A stretch of 64,000 bases of DNA, taken from Nageia nagi (lineage: Eukaryota; Pinophyta). Each line of letters opens with the position of its first letter. Position 1 is the stretch's first letter. The notes beneath the pieces are model-generated. The model had not been told where the DNA came from and did not search any database. It saw only the letters and a list, made by a program, of their open reading frames with translations. Of this stretch, positions 19,722 to 30,975 are shown piece by piece. The stretch spans positions 10,168,001 through 10,232,000 of the forward strand of contig JBITNC010000001.1 in assembly GCA_050084985.1 (NCBI GenBank). Direction: 5' to 3'. The translations under genes were made by a program, and so were the position numbers.

Positions 19722-21200
19722 TATAAAATTCCCAAATATTCTTAGCATGGAAATTAGCCAAGCAAATTTAAAATAAATATCAAATGATGCTCCTAGGCAT
19801 GCCACAAACTGATATAGGGAATCAAACAAGTCACACTAAATTCCAAAAATCCCAATGATGCACTACTCAAGTAAGATATCATCCCTATGAGCCAACATCA
19901 CATCCAAGAATGCATTTATCAAGCACAACACATCAATAATAGTCCAGGAATGCCAATGACTCACTTATACAAGCATAATTATACTAAATTACTCAATGTT
20001 GCATATATGGAAGCATGAACAAGTCAAACAAACATCAATGTGAGATAATGAATGGAGATCAATTCTGACATAGTTGTATTAATGATATATGTTGAAAAAG
20101 ATACAATACTAGACCCAAAAGAGTTCAACATTAGCCTCTAAGGAGCCATCTAGGGTACACAACTATGCAAAGATGGATACTGCTAACAAAACCACTATAT
20201 AAAACCCACACTCTACCATATTTATGGATGCCATACTGAAGGGCTCCCTCATAGGCTATCTCTTGGCAAAGAGATCAAATGTGATTCTGGAATGCCACTA
20301 AATGGATTCAAAGGTGTAGACTACTTATGGATGCCTCAAGGTAAGGCAACCTCACAACATGAACACTCACCTCAATCCCTAATCAGAATGTATTCTAAAA
20401 CTTCTAGAATCTCCTTATGCTCCATGCCCAAGGGTACTTGATGCTACCAAGTCTTGAGAAGCTTTGAAGAGTAAGAGGTTTAATTTTCAAAATCAAGTCT
20501 ATCTTTGTAATGAGGCTTCCTTGCCTTTTTATAAGATATCTCTAGATCTGAATCTCACCTAGGAGTCATCCCCACCCTCCCCAATCCAATATTAACCTCT
20601 TAGAGGTCCAAGATCTCCAAAGTGGATGCCTAGGGATCAAGCATGCCCAATATGGGTACCTAGAGGCCATAAATGCCAATGTGGGAATCCAAGGTGTCAT
20701 GCATACCAATGTGGAAGTTCAAGGCATCATACATGCCAATGTTGGATTCCAAGGTGCCATGCATGCCAACATGGGAATCCAAGGTACCACACATACCAAC
20801 ATGGGAATCTAAGGTGCCACATAGGTCTAGGATCCATGCATGGGTGCTAGGGTGTCATCATGGGCCAACGTGAGGGTCTATAAGCCTCACCAAGGTTGGT
20901 GCAAATGCTTAAGCCCATTGTTGGGTTCTAGGTGTCCATTATGTTATTTTTGATGTTACAATGAGGCTTGGGATTCCCATAATCATCTTATAATCTCTAA
21001 GTGCATTAATTATAACTTAAATAACACATCCTAGCTTGAGAGGAAATTGTCCCTCATGGTACTCACAATGTGGATCCAACGGACCATTAAATTTCTATCC
21101 CAAGTAACTAACAACAAATACATGAATGAATAAAACATTTATAGAAGGGAATCCCTAGGATTCTAAATTTATTTATTTTTTAGAAAAAAAGGATGTTACA
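19722..21200 (-). repeat. 5' LTR of the gypsy element, 1,479 bp
   Basis: On the minus strand it begins TGTAACATCC and ends AATTTTATA, with the terminal CA mutated. The TTAGA duplication follows at 21201-21205. It includes a 30-bp minisatellite with six units at 20641-20820, one more than the partner LTR, which explains most of the length difference. Confidence 0.87.
20641..20820. repeat. 30-bp minisatellite in the 5' LTR, six units
   Basis: Units begin at 20641, 20671, 20701, 20731, 20761 and 20791, consensus GCATGCCAATGTGGGAATCC plus AAGGTGCCAT. Open frames over it (Cys/His-rich peptides) come from the repeat. Confidence 0.87.
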
Positions 21201-21205
21201 TTAGA

Positions 21206-23082
21206 TAATCTTGATAGAGGATTTTGCTACTAGATTTTGACATAAAATTTATGTTTGAATTTGCATCTTTTTTGAGTCGAAAATTGTGTTTATTTTTATG
21301 TCGGGAAAATAAAAAAATGAAAAAAAATTAAATCATCTCATGAAGATGCAATAGGATGTAAATTAGCATCGATTTTTAATTTTCGTGTTTGAAATGCAAA
21401 AAAGGATACAAATGGGTCTTGTCCTAGTAGTGTATACTCTCCAAGATTAATGAAGATGACCTCCTTTACTTATACTAGGAATTCACCAGAAACTGTCATC
21501 TTCTATCTTAAAGGATTAATGATGCAAAAATCTCTACTCTCCAAGAATTATGAAGATATTTTCCTTATTGGTTACCCCAAGATAATAAAAAGGGAGTCTT
21601 TTGAATTGTTATACTAGATCTAAAATTGCATCATTGAATAATTTTTACTCCAAACTCTTTTCACCATGAATAATATTATTTATGATGTTCAAGTTGCATG
21701 GAAGAAGGTTGTGTATGGCCTTTTTTGTAGGTTATGTATGACTCTAACACCATTTACTCATATTTTTTTGTTGGTTTCAAAACTAAGATCTTGATTGCTT
21801 CCTTCGTAACTGCTTTCCTACCATGTCAACATTGGTATCTACCAAAGTAGTGGCCAAGGAATCACCATTGGTATCTTCAAGATAGTGGCCAATGGATTAA
21901 TATTGGTATCTATAAAATAATGATCAATAAATCAACATTGGTATCTATTAGAGTAGTGGCCAATGGATCACCATTGTTATCTACCAAAGTAGTGGCTAAC
22001 AAGGAATTGGTTGAAAAGCAAGATCAAATGAAGCTCATTCTTAGATCTAAATAGTTGGGATCCATGTTTTGGGCCATTGAAATGGTATGTATGATCTTTT
22101 TATAGACAAAGAACATAATTGATGTCATTAATTCATTTGCATATGTGTGTAATATTTTGGTCCTAAGGACAAACTCCCTCAAATGAATCGAGTTCACCAA
22201 AATATAGACTTATAAAAATGAATTAAAATAATATTTCATTGATATATCTACAATATAAGTTTGCACTAATTTAGACCATATTTCATCTCTAAATGATGCA
22301 AGAGATACACTATTAGATAAATCTCATCGAGCACATGCAAAATAACTAGTAACAAGACCCCCTTTGGATCAAAATAAAGCTCTCCAAGGCTGAAATACAA
22401 CTCTACCAGAATGTAAGAACAACACCACCAACATTTTTTGATGTAGAAAATGAAAGGATTTGGTACCTTTGATTCTAAAGAATCTTCCCTTGCACAAGAA
22501 AGGGAAAATGGTCACTAGAACTAGGGTATAGCAAATCCAAGGTTGATAGGTAGTGTGGAAAGACACTATTTGAGTTGTGTCACTCTCGTTGGAATTGCTT
22601 ATCCTTGATGATTATAGATCCCAACATGATGAATATATTTCCTTACTCCTCCTTTTATGGATGCCTTATTCTTGATATATACACCTTTTTAATAATTTTT
22701 CTTCTCAACATTTACATAAATTATATTACTTATGGTCCTTTTCTTGGAATTTACATGTTTTTTACAATATTATTTTTGATACAAGTGGCTATACTTGCAA
22801 ATCTATAAAAGTATGTATATTGATCCAAGATGTAAGAGCAAGTTTTAGGGTATATTTATGGTTGTTCGATGTGTTGCAATAGTAAGCCCAAGAATAGAAA
22901 CTTAGATTCGTATATGCTACTTCCAGTTCTAAACAAGCCTTAGGAGAGCATTTCCATTTAGAAGTGAATATAGGTTTTGTTACTTTATCATTCTCATCCT
23001 CAATTGTGTGTTAAGGGGGAGAATTGTGACTAGACAACTTTGTAATTACAATCCATATCTCCAAGTAAACCTTAAGGGGAAG
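21206..23082. other. degraded DNA leading into a copia 3' end
   Basis: No domain is recognised. The right part (about 22850-23082) resembles a copia 3' untranslated region, with a TTAAGGGGGAG tract near 23013 and the purine tract CTTAAGGGGAAG directly before the LTR at 23083. The rest is AT-rich with stops in all frames. Confidence 0.5.
21829..22003. repeat. ~36-bp tandem repeat, five units
   Basis: ATTGGTATCTACCAAAGTAG followed by TGGCCAATGGATCACC recurs at 21831, 21867, 21902, 21937 and 21973. The 36-base period equals 12 codons and the first units read as coding (TLVSTKVVAKES), so it may be the relic of a repeat-containing protein. Confidence 0.75.
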
Positions 23083-23646
23083 TGTTAGAATTCTAGTGTT
23101 CACTTGGGAATATTTAGTTCTTATTATTTTAAATAAGAACAAATGTAATATTTAGATATCAAAGTTTAAAAAGGTATTAAATCCCACTTACATAATTAAA
23201 TAAACCAATATTTGAATAGCCTAGTTAGGTATTGACCAATAGTCAAAGTGGGATATTCTATCTATAAATACAACCATTGAGCTATATTTTTGTATGAAGA
23301 AATGCATGAGAACATAGTTCACATAGCATTGGGATAGAAGGTTGAGATCTTTTCTCTTAGCACTCCCTTAAATAGTGATCATTATAGCTTTGGAGTATCC
23401 ATTGAGTAGAGTAATCTAAGTAAGTCTTGAGTAAGCATGTATTACCATGGAAGAGAGTTATCAATTATTTAGTATTTACTACTTGAGAGTAATATATCAT
23501 CTTGTTAAGGTGGAATACTCTCTGTAAAGGGGAACCACTATACATCTTTGAGTTCTCGTTATGTAATTGTTGTCCATTACTTATTTTTGTAGAATAGTTT
23601 CTAATTGTAAAAAAAAGTTTATTCTACCTATTCAATGCATGCAACA
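23083..23646 (+). repeat. 3' LTR of another copia element
   Basis: TGTTAGAATTCTAG follows a purine tract (CTTAAGGGGAAG). A TATA-like TCTATAAATAC lies near 23260. The right border (ATGCAACA) is a guess from the terminal bases. No partner LTR or duplication is visible. Confidence 0.6.
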
Positions 23647-24283
23647 ATAATAGCCTTGATTACTTGTTTTTAAATATCCGTTATTCTAAGAGGAGTAAAG
23701 ATTCAAGAAAATAAATTATTTTGAAAATAATGAAAATTTTCAATGAAGAACAATTTGTAAGCTTTGTTATCAAGAATAATAAATAAATGATAATATTTAT
23801 TTTGTAGGTACAAGTTTCGGGATCCTATTTTAAAACCCCTTAATATATTTACCATTACAAAAAAAAATTCTAATAGGACTAAAAGATAACATAAGCACTA
23901 TAAAAAAATCCATGCTGCATTCTAAACTACCAAAAATATTAAGCTACAAGTTTTCTAATGTGATCAAGAAAATAAAAAAATGAAGCATATATCAAGAGTA
24001 ACCCTTGGAAACCCTTAAGGAGGCTATATATAAGGATTGTAAAAGAATATTTGGAGAGGGTTTTCAAGGATAAATTTCAATGATGTTATATTTATTACAA
24101 GCTAAGGTTAAGTGGATGTAGTGAGAAATACTATTAAAGAGGCTAGATTTGAGGTTGTAATCAATGACTCTAATAGATTTGAATAAGAATGGAATGCATA
24201 GGATATAAAGGTAATTTCCCTAAAAACTATTGTATGTATCTTCATGATGCAATTAAGTCCCATAATCGCAATTAAGGATGCTC
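23647..24283. other. AT-rich DNA, nothing recognised
   Basis: There are no long frames, repeats or element ends here apart from poly-A runs. Confidence 0.5.
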
Positions 24284-24408
24284 AACCTTGTTGGAATGTA
24301 TAATGCATTATTGTAAAGGTTTGTATTAAATCTTCTATGTAAATTCACTATTACTTAAGAGTATCATTTGATACCTAAAGTATTTAAGTGAATATGATAA
24401 TGTAACTT

Positions 24409-25263
24409 TGTAATGACCCTATTTTTAAGAATACCTTGCATTTGGGATTTTCCACAAATATTTTTTCCTACAAGTCAGATATGGTCGTTGCACCTTCAGA
24501 ATTGGATAGAGCATCTCGTGGCATTTGTTTTAAGTGGTCACATGACCCCTTTTGGACAAGAAATGAAGGAGTTTTGGCTACTTGAAGTTTGCCAGTCGAG
24601 CCAATCTTCCATATCGCGCCTACACATGAAAATCCACTTAACTTAGTGGATTTTTACTTAAAAGTGCAATGTTGAATTATAATAAACTTTTATGTTATTC
24701 TAATATTATTTTAAGTACTTTTATTTGTAATAAGGCCAATTAATGGCTTAGATTAGCTTAGAGGGGTCAATGCAAGATTAGGGTTGGAGTCTATATAAGG
24801 AGATGCAACACTCCATTTTGGGTATGTTATGTGATATGAGAATTGAATATTGAAACCCTAGAGTTTCTATGAGTTGAGATTGCAGGTCTTGCTCATTCCC
24901 ATAGTGCATTGGAGGTGAATGGTTGGGGACTTGGCAATATCATTGAAGGTGTTATTGCCCTAAAATATCAAAAATACAAAAAGAGGCATCTGTGAGTGGT
25001 TCGTGGCATTTCTTTTATGGAGGGATTCACTCAGTTTGGAAAGTTTGTATCTGCATTTTTAGTTTTGTGAGGATTCCATTTATCCATTCCAGCTTTGTAT
25101 TGGTTTGAAAATATTTAATATATATGATACTGGCTGATTTCTCCTCATACTAGTGTTATTTTATGAGCAATTTCTAAGTTATTTTATTGCTGCAATTTAT
25201 TTCTACATTTTTATTTTGAGGGTTTGCTAAAAATAAAGAAATAAAAATAAAAGGAACATCACA
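24409..25263 (+). repeat. 5' LTR of element E, 855 bp
   Basis: It runs from TGTAATGACCC to AACATCACA. CTATATAAGGAG near 24793 is a good TATA box. Confidence 0.92.
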
Positions 25264-25265
25264 AG

Positions 25266-25281
25266 TGGTATCAGAGCTTGG
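25266..25281 (+). other. primer binding site of element E
   Basis: TGGTATCAGAGCTTGG, two bases after the LTR, matches the initiator-Met tRNA complement exactly in its first 12 bases. Confidence 0.9.
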
Positions 25282-26159
25282 ATCTTGCCAACCTGTGGTT
25301 AGATCTAACATTTTTCAAAGATTTGGAGTTAATGTTTTTGCAAAAAATTCAGATCTTCAGTTTCTAGCATCTGGGTGTTGAATATTTTTGGGGGATCTAA
25401 TAGATCAAGGAGGTTTGCATTTTAAAAGCAATTTTTCAAGGTTAAAAGGCATTTTTTAAAGAAAATCTACATTCCTAGACTAAGTCATCTAGGGTTGAGA
25501 GATAAGAATTGCAGGATTGAAAGCTATTTTCAAACATAGAAAGTCTTGATCTATTATTCTAGCTAGTTAGAAAAATTTTGCTCAAGGATTATAGGCAGAA
25601 TTGGAGTTTTGAGTAAAAAAAAAAATTTATGGAATTTTTAGATCTAGCATTTTTCAATGTTTTTCAATTGTGGGTATCTCAGTTTTAGAGTTTTTCAAAA
25701 TTAGGGTTGCCAATTTTATAGTGAAAATCATTTTGGGTATTGTAGATTCTTAGTAATTTGTTTGGTTGCAGAAAGAAACCCTAATTTCATGGATATCAGG
25801 AAACCCTATTTTGAGGGGCCATTTGAGGCCAATTTTGGAGTTCCAACATCAGATCCAGCATACTAAGCTGAACATCTAACCCTAAGGGGTATTTTTGAAC
25901 ACTTTGTATGCAATTTTAAGCTTTTAGAAGGGTTTTTTAGAGGAAAAACAAGAAGGTGACATTTTTGAAGATTCAGTTAGTTAGAGGTATTTGTCAGGTA
26001 GATTTGAGCACCCTTTAAGCTCTACTTCTCATTGCCACCTTTAGAAAAAATGTTGAAATTTCTTTTATATGAGATCTAGCATTTCTTATGATTTTTGACC
26101 TATTTTTTAGGAATTGTACAAATAGGGGTTTGAAGGTTGATGTTTGCTAAGAGTGGATC

Positions 26160-29100
26160 ATGGAACTATTTAGGAGAAAAGAGAATGAGCAGAAGTTGGA
26201 TGCAATGATTATTTTGATGCAAAAGATGGTGACATTAGAGGAAGAAAATAGACAAGTAATAGTGACATTAAAAAGGGTAAACATGCAACAAAATGGAACT
26301 AGTGAACCTAAGAGAAAGAAAAGACAAGTGCAACAAAAAGTGACCATTCCCACCTTTAATGGTCAAGATAGTTTATCAACTTTGGGAAAAAATAGAGAAA
26401 GCTGAAATTTTCCATAAAAAAGAAGAGCTTAAGGAGAATTGTGCAAAAAATTTTGAAGTTGTTCCTACCATTGAAAAAGAGGAAAGGGGCCAAATAGAAA
26501 ATTTTGAAGAAAATGCAAGTAGTGAAGACATTTCAGCAATGGAGCATGGTTCGTCTAGCATGATTAATTTCACTCAAGAGATTGGTGATAGAGATGCTAC
26601 TCTCCCACTTGAGGTATGTTTGAAAGAGAACCAAAATACTTCTTTTTGTACATTTATACCTACACATGTTGAAAATGAATTCAATGAGAAACATGATGCT
26701 CATGATTTGGGAAAAGAGTTAGAGAATGTTTCAAATTTGTTTTTTGCATACTCTATGGGAAGGCTATAAAAGGGTGTTGAAGAATTTTCAGTTTGTGAAA
26801 GTTTGGAGAGAAATGGGCTAGAAATCCAAATTAAGCCCTTAGATAATTGTGATCATAATGGCCTTAGTTTTCCTTGTGTGAAGAGTTTTGTGAGGGAAAG
26901 ATCAATCACATTTGAGAATTATGATCAATCTTTAAATGCATGGGATCCAGGAATTCTTTTCATATATGGTAAGAGTTCTTTTGGAGGAAAGAATCACAAA
27001 CATATTCAGCCATGGTATATGTCTCATACTCATCTCATGGGAGGAGGACAATCTTTTGACATTTCACAAATTCTGTTATGTAAAGGTAAATTTACTACAG
27101 CTATAGTTCCTTCAAACAAAATGTTTATTTTTCTCATGTGGATGCATCAGCATGGTAGGAGGTGTAGAACACTTCTCAAGTGGGACATTGCAGAAGGAGA
27201 TACTTTTTCATGGACATATGTGGTATCTTTTCACTTATTTTTATGGCTTTCATGGATTTACAAATTGCTGATTCAATTTTGGTATTTGGAGTGGACTTTT
27301 GAAGTCTTATATGTGGGTAGAATGGTGCAAAATTCTCACTTTTTTGCAATCAATAAATTTGATTTAAAAATCAGAAAAATTGCAGAAGAAAATGAAAACA
27401 ATTGGCATATTTTTCATCATGCATGTTCACATGATACTTTCAGTCTTTTAAACAGTTGGAACAACCAACAAAGAAGCACCATGATTGGAAAAATTGAGAG
27501 AATTACAGTTGCAAATTTGATGATTTTTTATTTCATTTTGAGAATGTGTAATAGTTCCAGATGGAAAGTTAATCATTTCATTTTTAGATTGTTTGAGTTG
27601 GAAGACATTTTGAGCAATTCATGGGTCTTAGAGAAGCACTTGGGTAGTCTTGATTGCATTTTTTCTACTTTTATACCATTCATAGCCCTTGTGAAGACTC
27701 TTGAGTACACTTTGAAGCCCTTGTACATCTTCAATTCAGGTTTGATTTGGAGCACACTACATTGGAGGATTTTAAGTTGGTATTTGATCATTGACATACA
27801 TAAGATGGCATACAGTTTTCAGATTGTAGAACTTACACATGAAACTGATTTGATTTGTGAGTTTATTTGGGCATACACAAAGGAAGGTTTTATATATACT
27901 TGTCAAAATATTAGTACATCTTCCTTCATGTTTTGCACTCCACTTTGCAAGATGTTTTGGACTGTTCTGATGAAAATCAGTGTGGCTACAATTTATACAA
28001 ATATGATTGTACATTGCATGATTTTTTATGCAATAAGAGTTGAGACTGATATGCATGAGTTGCAAAATTGCATACGTGTTCTTTTGCTCAACTTGGGTAA
28101 GGTAAAAATAGAAAATTTCATGTGTAAAGGTGCAATGATCAATTATAGGGAGAAAAGGAAGATAAATTCATACTTGGGTAGACATGAGAACATTCCACAA
28201 AGGTACAAGTTGAATTTTAATTTTTATGACAGTAGTGTACTATTTCATTTGGGGCATGATGAGGATGAACTTGTTGATAGAAAACATAATGAGTTTCAAA
28301 AATTGGTGTCTTGTGGTGATACCAACATATTTGGGTAGGTAACTTATTTTCATTTTGCCATGAATTTAAATTATATACTTTTTGCATTGGTTGGTTTTGA
28401 AAGTGTATTTTCAGTTATGGGAGCACATAGTCATGATTGTTGTGGTTTTGAACATAAAAGTGTGAGTAAGTCTTCATCCATGATGTGCACATTCAGTTCA
28501 AAGCTACTACAACAGTATGAAGAAGTATTGGAAAAGGTGTGCAACATGTTTTTGACCAAGGAAAGCATTTTTGATGAAGTCACTAATATTTGGCATGGTT
28601 TGAAAGTCATATGGGAGGTAACAAATTATGTAATTAGTTGTGATATTACTACTGTACATTTCATTTTCAGTCACTATTTTCTTGAGATATTTGCTAGTTA
28701 TCTTTCATTCATGCATGGCACAATGATGGGAAATAATGAAAGCACAAGGTTAGATAAGTGTAATGCATTTATAGTTGTTGGAAAGAGAAAACCAAACCTG
28801 TTACACTTTTATTCCAGCCAATTTTCCAAGAGCTCAATCATCATTATTGATGATTTATTGATGCTTCTACATAATGCAACTATGAGGGATGGAGAATCAC
28901 ACAGTTTGCCTACATTTTGGGAGTACAAAAACTATGTTTTTACTGTTGTTATCAGAAAATCAAACTTGTTATGTATTCATGATGGACTTGGTGATGAAGA
29001 AGCAATATGGACTTTTGCCACATTTAGAAGTATGACTTGCTTTCATGAACACCATTGCTTTGATTTGGGTTTGAAAGTTACTATTTCAGTTTTGGCTAGT

Positions 29101-29658
29101 TTGAGAGATGCAATTTTAGCCTTTGGAAGCTTGGGTTATATTTGTTTTGGGCATAAACATAATATGAATAATAAGTTTCAGATTTTGATATCCACACTTA
29201 GTTCAGTTTTGAAACAGCAGTATGAAAGGACATGTAAGCAGGTATTTGGGTTGTTTTTGGTAAAGAAAATTATTCTTGATGAAGTCTTCAATATCCTCCA
29301 TTGCTTGATACATGAGTTATTGGACTTCATATGTGATTTTGAAGATGGTAACAACATGACTGCTATAATTCCATTATCTAATTCTTATTTCATTGATACA
29401 TTTATTACTACTGCTGATTTTATCATTTTTATGCATAGTACAACTATTGGAAACAATGAAGGAATGATTTTAGATAATTTTTGGAGGTTTCAACAGTCTT
29501 CATTCATTGCTATATTGAAGAAATCAGACCTATTTCATACTCAATTTTGGCTAGCCTGCGTTAAATTAGACTTAACTTCACTCAATTTTGAGGCATATGG
29601 AGGCTTGAGAGAGATTTGGGAAAGTTTTGGTAAAGTTCTCTTTGGTAGAATTATTTAG
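26160..29658 (+). pseudogene. long unrecognised coding region of element E (~1,150 codons; one frameshift, two stops)
   Basis: 26160-26405 codes for a charged coiled-coil-like start (MELFRRKENEQKLDAMI) and KVTIPTFNGQD, a motif common at the start of plant Gag capsids. Around 26385-26405 the reading passes to the +1 frame at an A-run. It then stays open to 29658 except for TAA at 26767-26769 and TAG at 28336-28338. The first part is acidic. The middle (26803-28338) is rich in Trp, Phe, His and Cys with several hydrophobic stretches. The last part (28360-29658) contains an internal duplication of about 235 residues: LLQQYEEVLEKVCNMFL versus LKQQYERTCKQVFGLFL, and SFMHGTMMGNNES versus IFMHSTTIGNNEG, with a weaker third copy at LLHNATMRDGES. 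So few stops in AT-rich DNA argue that it was selected as protein. No function can be assigned. Confidence 0.7.
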
Positions 29659-29756
29659 GATCCTGGTATCAGAGATGATTTAAATTTGTTTCAGCTGAGC
29701 AGGGTAGAGTTGGCGTTGGGATTGCTTAAGGACAAGCAATTTGAGAAGGGCAGACT

Positions 29757-30611
29757 TGTAATGACCCTATTTTTAAGAATATCTTGCATTTGGGATTTTC
29801 CATAAATCTTTTCTCCTACAAGTTAGATATGGTTGTTGCACCTTCAGAATTGGATAGAGCATCTTGTGGCATTTGTTTTAAGTGGTCACATGACACCGTT
29901 TGGACAAGAAATGAAGGAGTTATGGCTACTTGAAGTTCGCCAGTCGGACCAGTCTTCCATATCGCGCCTACACACGAAAATCCACTTAACTTAGTGGATT
30001 TTTACTTAAAAGTGTAATGTTGAATTATAATAAACTTTTATGTTATTCTAATATTATTTTAAGTACTTTTATTTGTAATAAGGCCAATCAATGGCTTAGA
30101 TTAGCTTAGAGGGGTCAATGCAAGATTAGGGTTGGAGTCTATATAAGGAGATGCAACACTCCATTTTGGGTATGTTATGTGATATGAGAATTGAATATTG
30201 AAACCCTAGAGTTTCCATGAGTTGAGATTGTAGGTCTTGCTCATTCCCATAGTGCATTGGAGGTGCATGGTTGGGGACTTGGCAATATCATTGAAGGTGT
30301 TATTGCCCTAAAATATCAAAAATACAAAAAGAGGCATCTGTGAGTGGTTCATGGCATTTCTTTTATGGAGGGATTCACTCATTTTGGAAAGTTTGTATCT
30401 ACATTTTTAGTTTCGTGAGGATTCCATTTGTCCATTCCAGCTTTGTATTGGTTTGGAAATATTTAATATATATGATATTGGCTGATTTCTCCTCATACTA
30501 GTGTTATTTTATGAGCAATTTCTAAGTTATTTTATTGCTGTAATTTATTTCTGCATTTTTATTTTGAGGGTTTGCTAGAAATAAAGAAATAAAAATAAAA
30601 GGAACATCACA
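29757..30611 (+). repeat. 3' LTR of element E, 855 bp
   Basis: It has the same length as the 5' LTR and differs mostly by C/T and G/A changes. GAGAAGGGCAGACT directly before it is the likely purine tract. Confidence 0.92.
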
Positions 30612-30975
30612 AACTTGTCCTACACTCCATGTCATGAGCATGCCCCTTAGGTAAAAGGATGTGCATGTCATGCTTTTGTACATTGGATAAAAGGGTGATC
30701 CAAAGAAGGATTTTGGCCTATAAATAGAAGGCTCACTCTTTGTGATCACACACCAATTTGTGGAGTAAAGTTATGCTATAGAATAGAAGTGTAGGAGTTG
30801 AGATTAGGAGAATTGTAAGAGAGTTGTATTTGTGATTGAAGAAAAGATCTAGTTAGTGGATGTACTCCTAGTTGGAGGAACCACTTACATATTGTGTTGT
30901 GAGATTGCTTTGTGAGCTTTCATGTGATCTTGGTTGATTAGGAATTATCTTGTTAGTGTTAGTTCCTTCAAACCT

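Larger units (their letters stand above)
6693..21200 (-). mobile_element. Ty3/gypsy retrotransposon (gag-protease only), split by a nested copia
   Basis: Two related LTRs (6693-8130 and 19722-21200) bound the element. The 5-bp duplication TTAGA lies on both sides (6688-6692 and 21201-21205). On the minus strand, a primer site TGGTATTAGAGC follows the 5' LTR (right) and a purine tract precedes the 3' LTR (left). Removing copia A leaves about 3 kb of internal DNA: Gag and retropepsin remnants, then a 30-bp repeat array. No reverse transcriptase, RNase H or integrase is visible, so this was a non-autonomous or deleted element. The LTRs differ at many sites and by 41 bp in length, so it is clearly older than the copia inside it. 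Confidence 0.9.
24409..30611 (+). mobile_element. element E: non-autonomous LTR retrotransposon with a long unknown coding region
   Basis: Two 855-bp LTRs (24409-25263 and 29757-30611) are flanked by AACTT at 24404-24408 and 30612-30616. TGGTATCAGAGCTTGG follows the first LTR, and GAGAAGGGCAG precedes the second. About 30 differences between the LTRs by eye (near 3.6%) make it older than copia A. Internally there is a Gag-like N terminus, then about 1,100 codons unlike any retroviral domain I know. No protease, RT, RNase H or integrase motif is visible. It must have relied on a helper. LTRs beginning TGTAATGACCC suggest gypsy ancestry. Confidence 0.92.
24289..30970 (+). mobile_element. copia solo LTR, split by element E
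   Basis: 24289-24408 plus 30617-30970 make one LTR of about 474 bp, starting TGTTGGAATG and ending GTTCCTTCA. It matches the 3' LTRs of copia B and C. The host duplication AACCT flanks it at 24284-24288 and 30971-30975. No internal copia sequence remains, so LTR-LTR recombination had already removed it. It carries CCTATAAATAG near 30716, the same promoter motif as B and C. Element E later inserted into it. Confidence 0.88.

Noticed and set aside
20626-20873. Cys/His-rich open frames (CHACQHGNPRYH)
   Set aside because: They are translations of the 30-bp LTR minisatellite. The same region in the other LTR is not open.
6693-21200. Two independent gypsy LTR copies flanking unrelated DNA
   Set aside because: The shared TTAGA duplication, correctly placed primer site and purine tract, and in-frame protease across the nested copia show one element.
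27772-28065. Minus-strand 97-codon frame inside element E
   Set aside because: It is a shadow of the longer plus-strand frame.
26803-28338. Element E frame as a membrane transporter or as reverse transcriptase
   Set aside because: Hydrophobic stretches are irregular, and no YxDD, DDE or DSG motif is present. No function is assigned.
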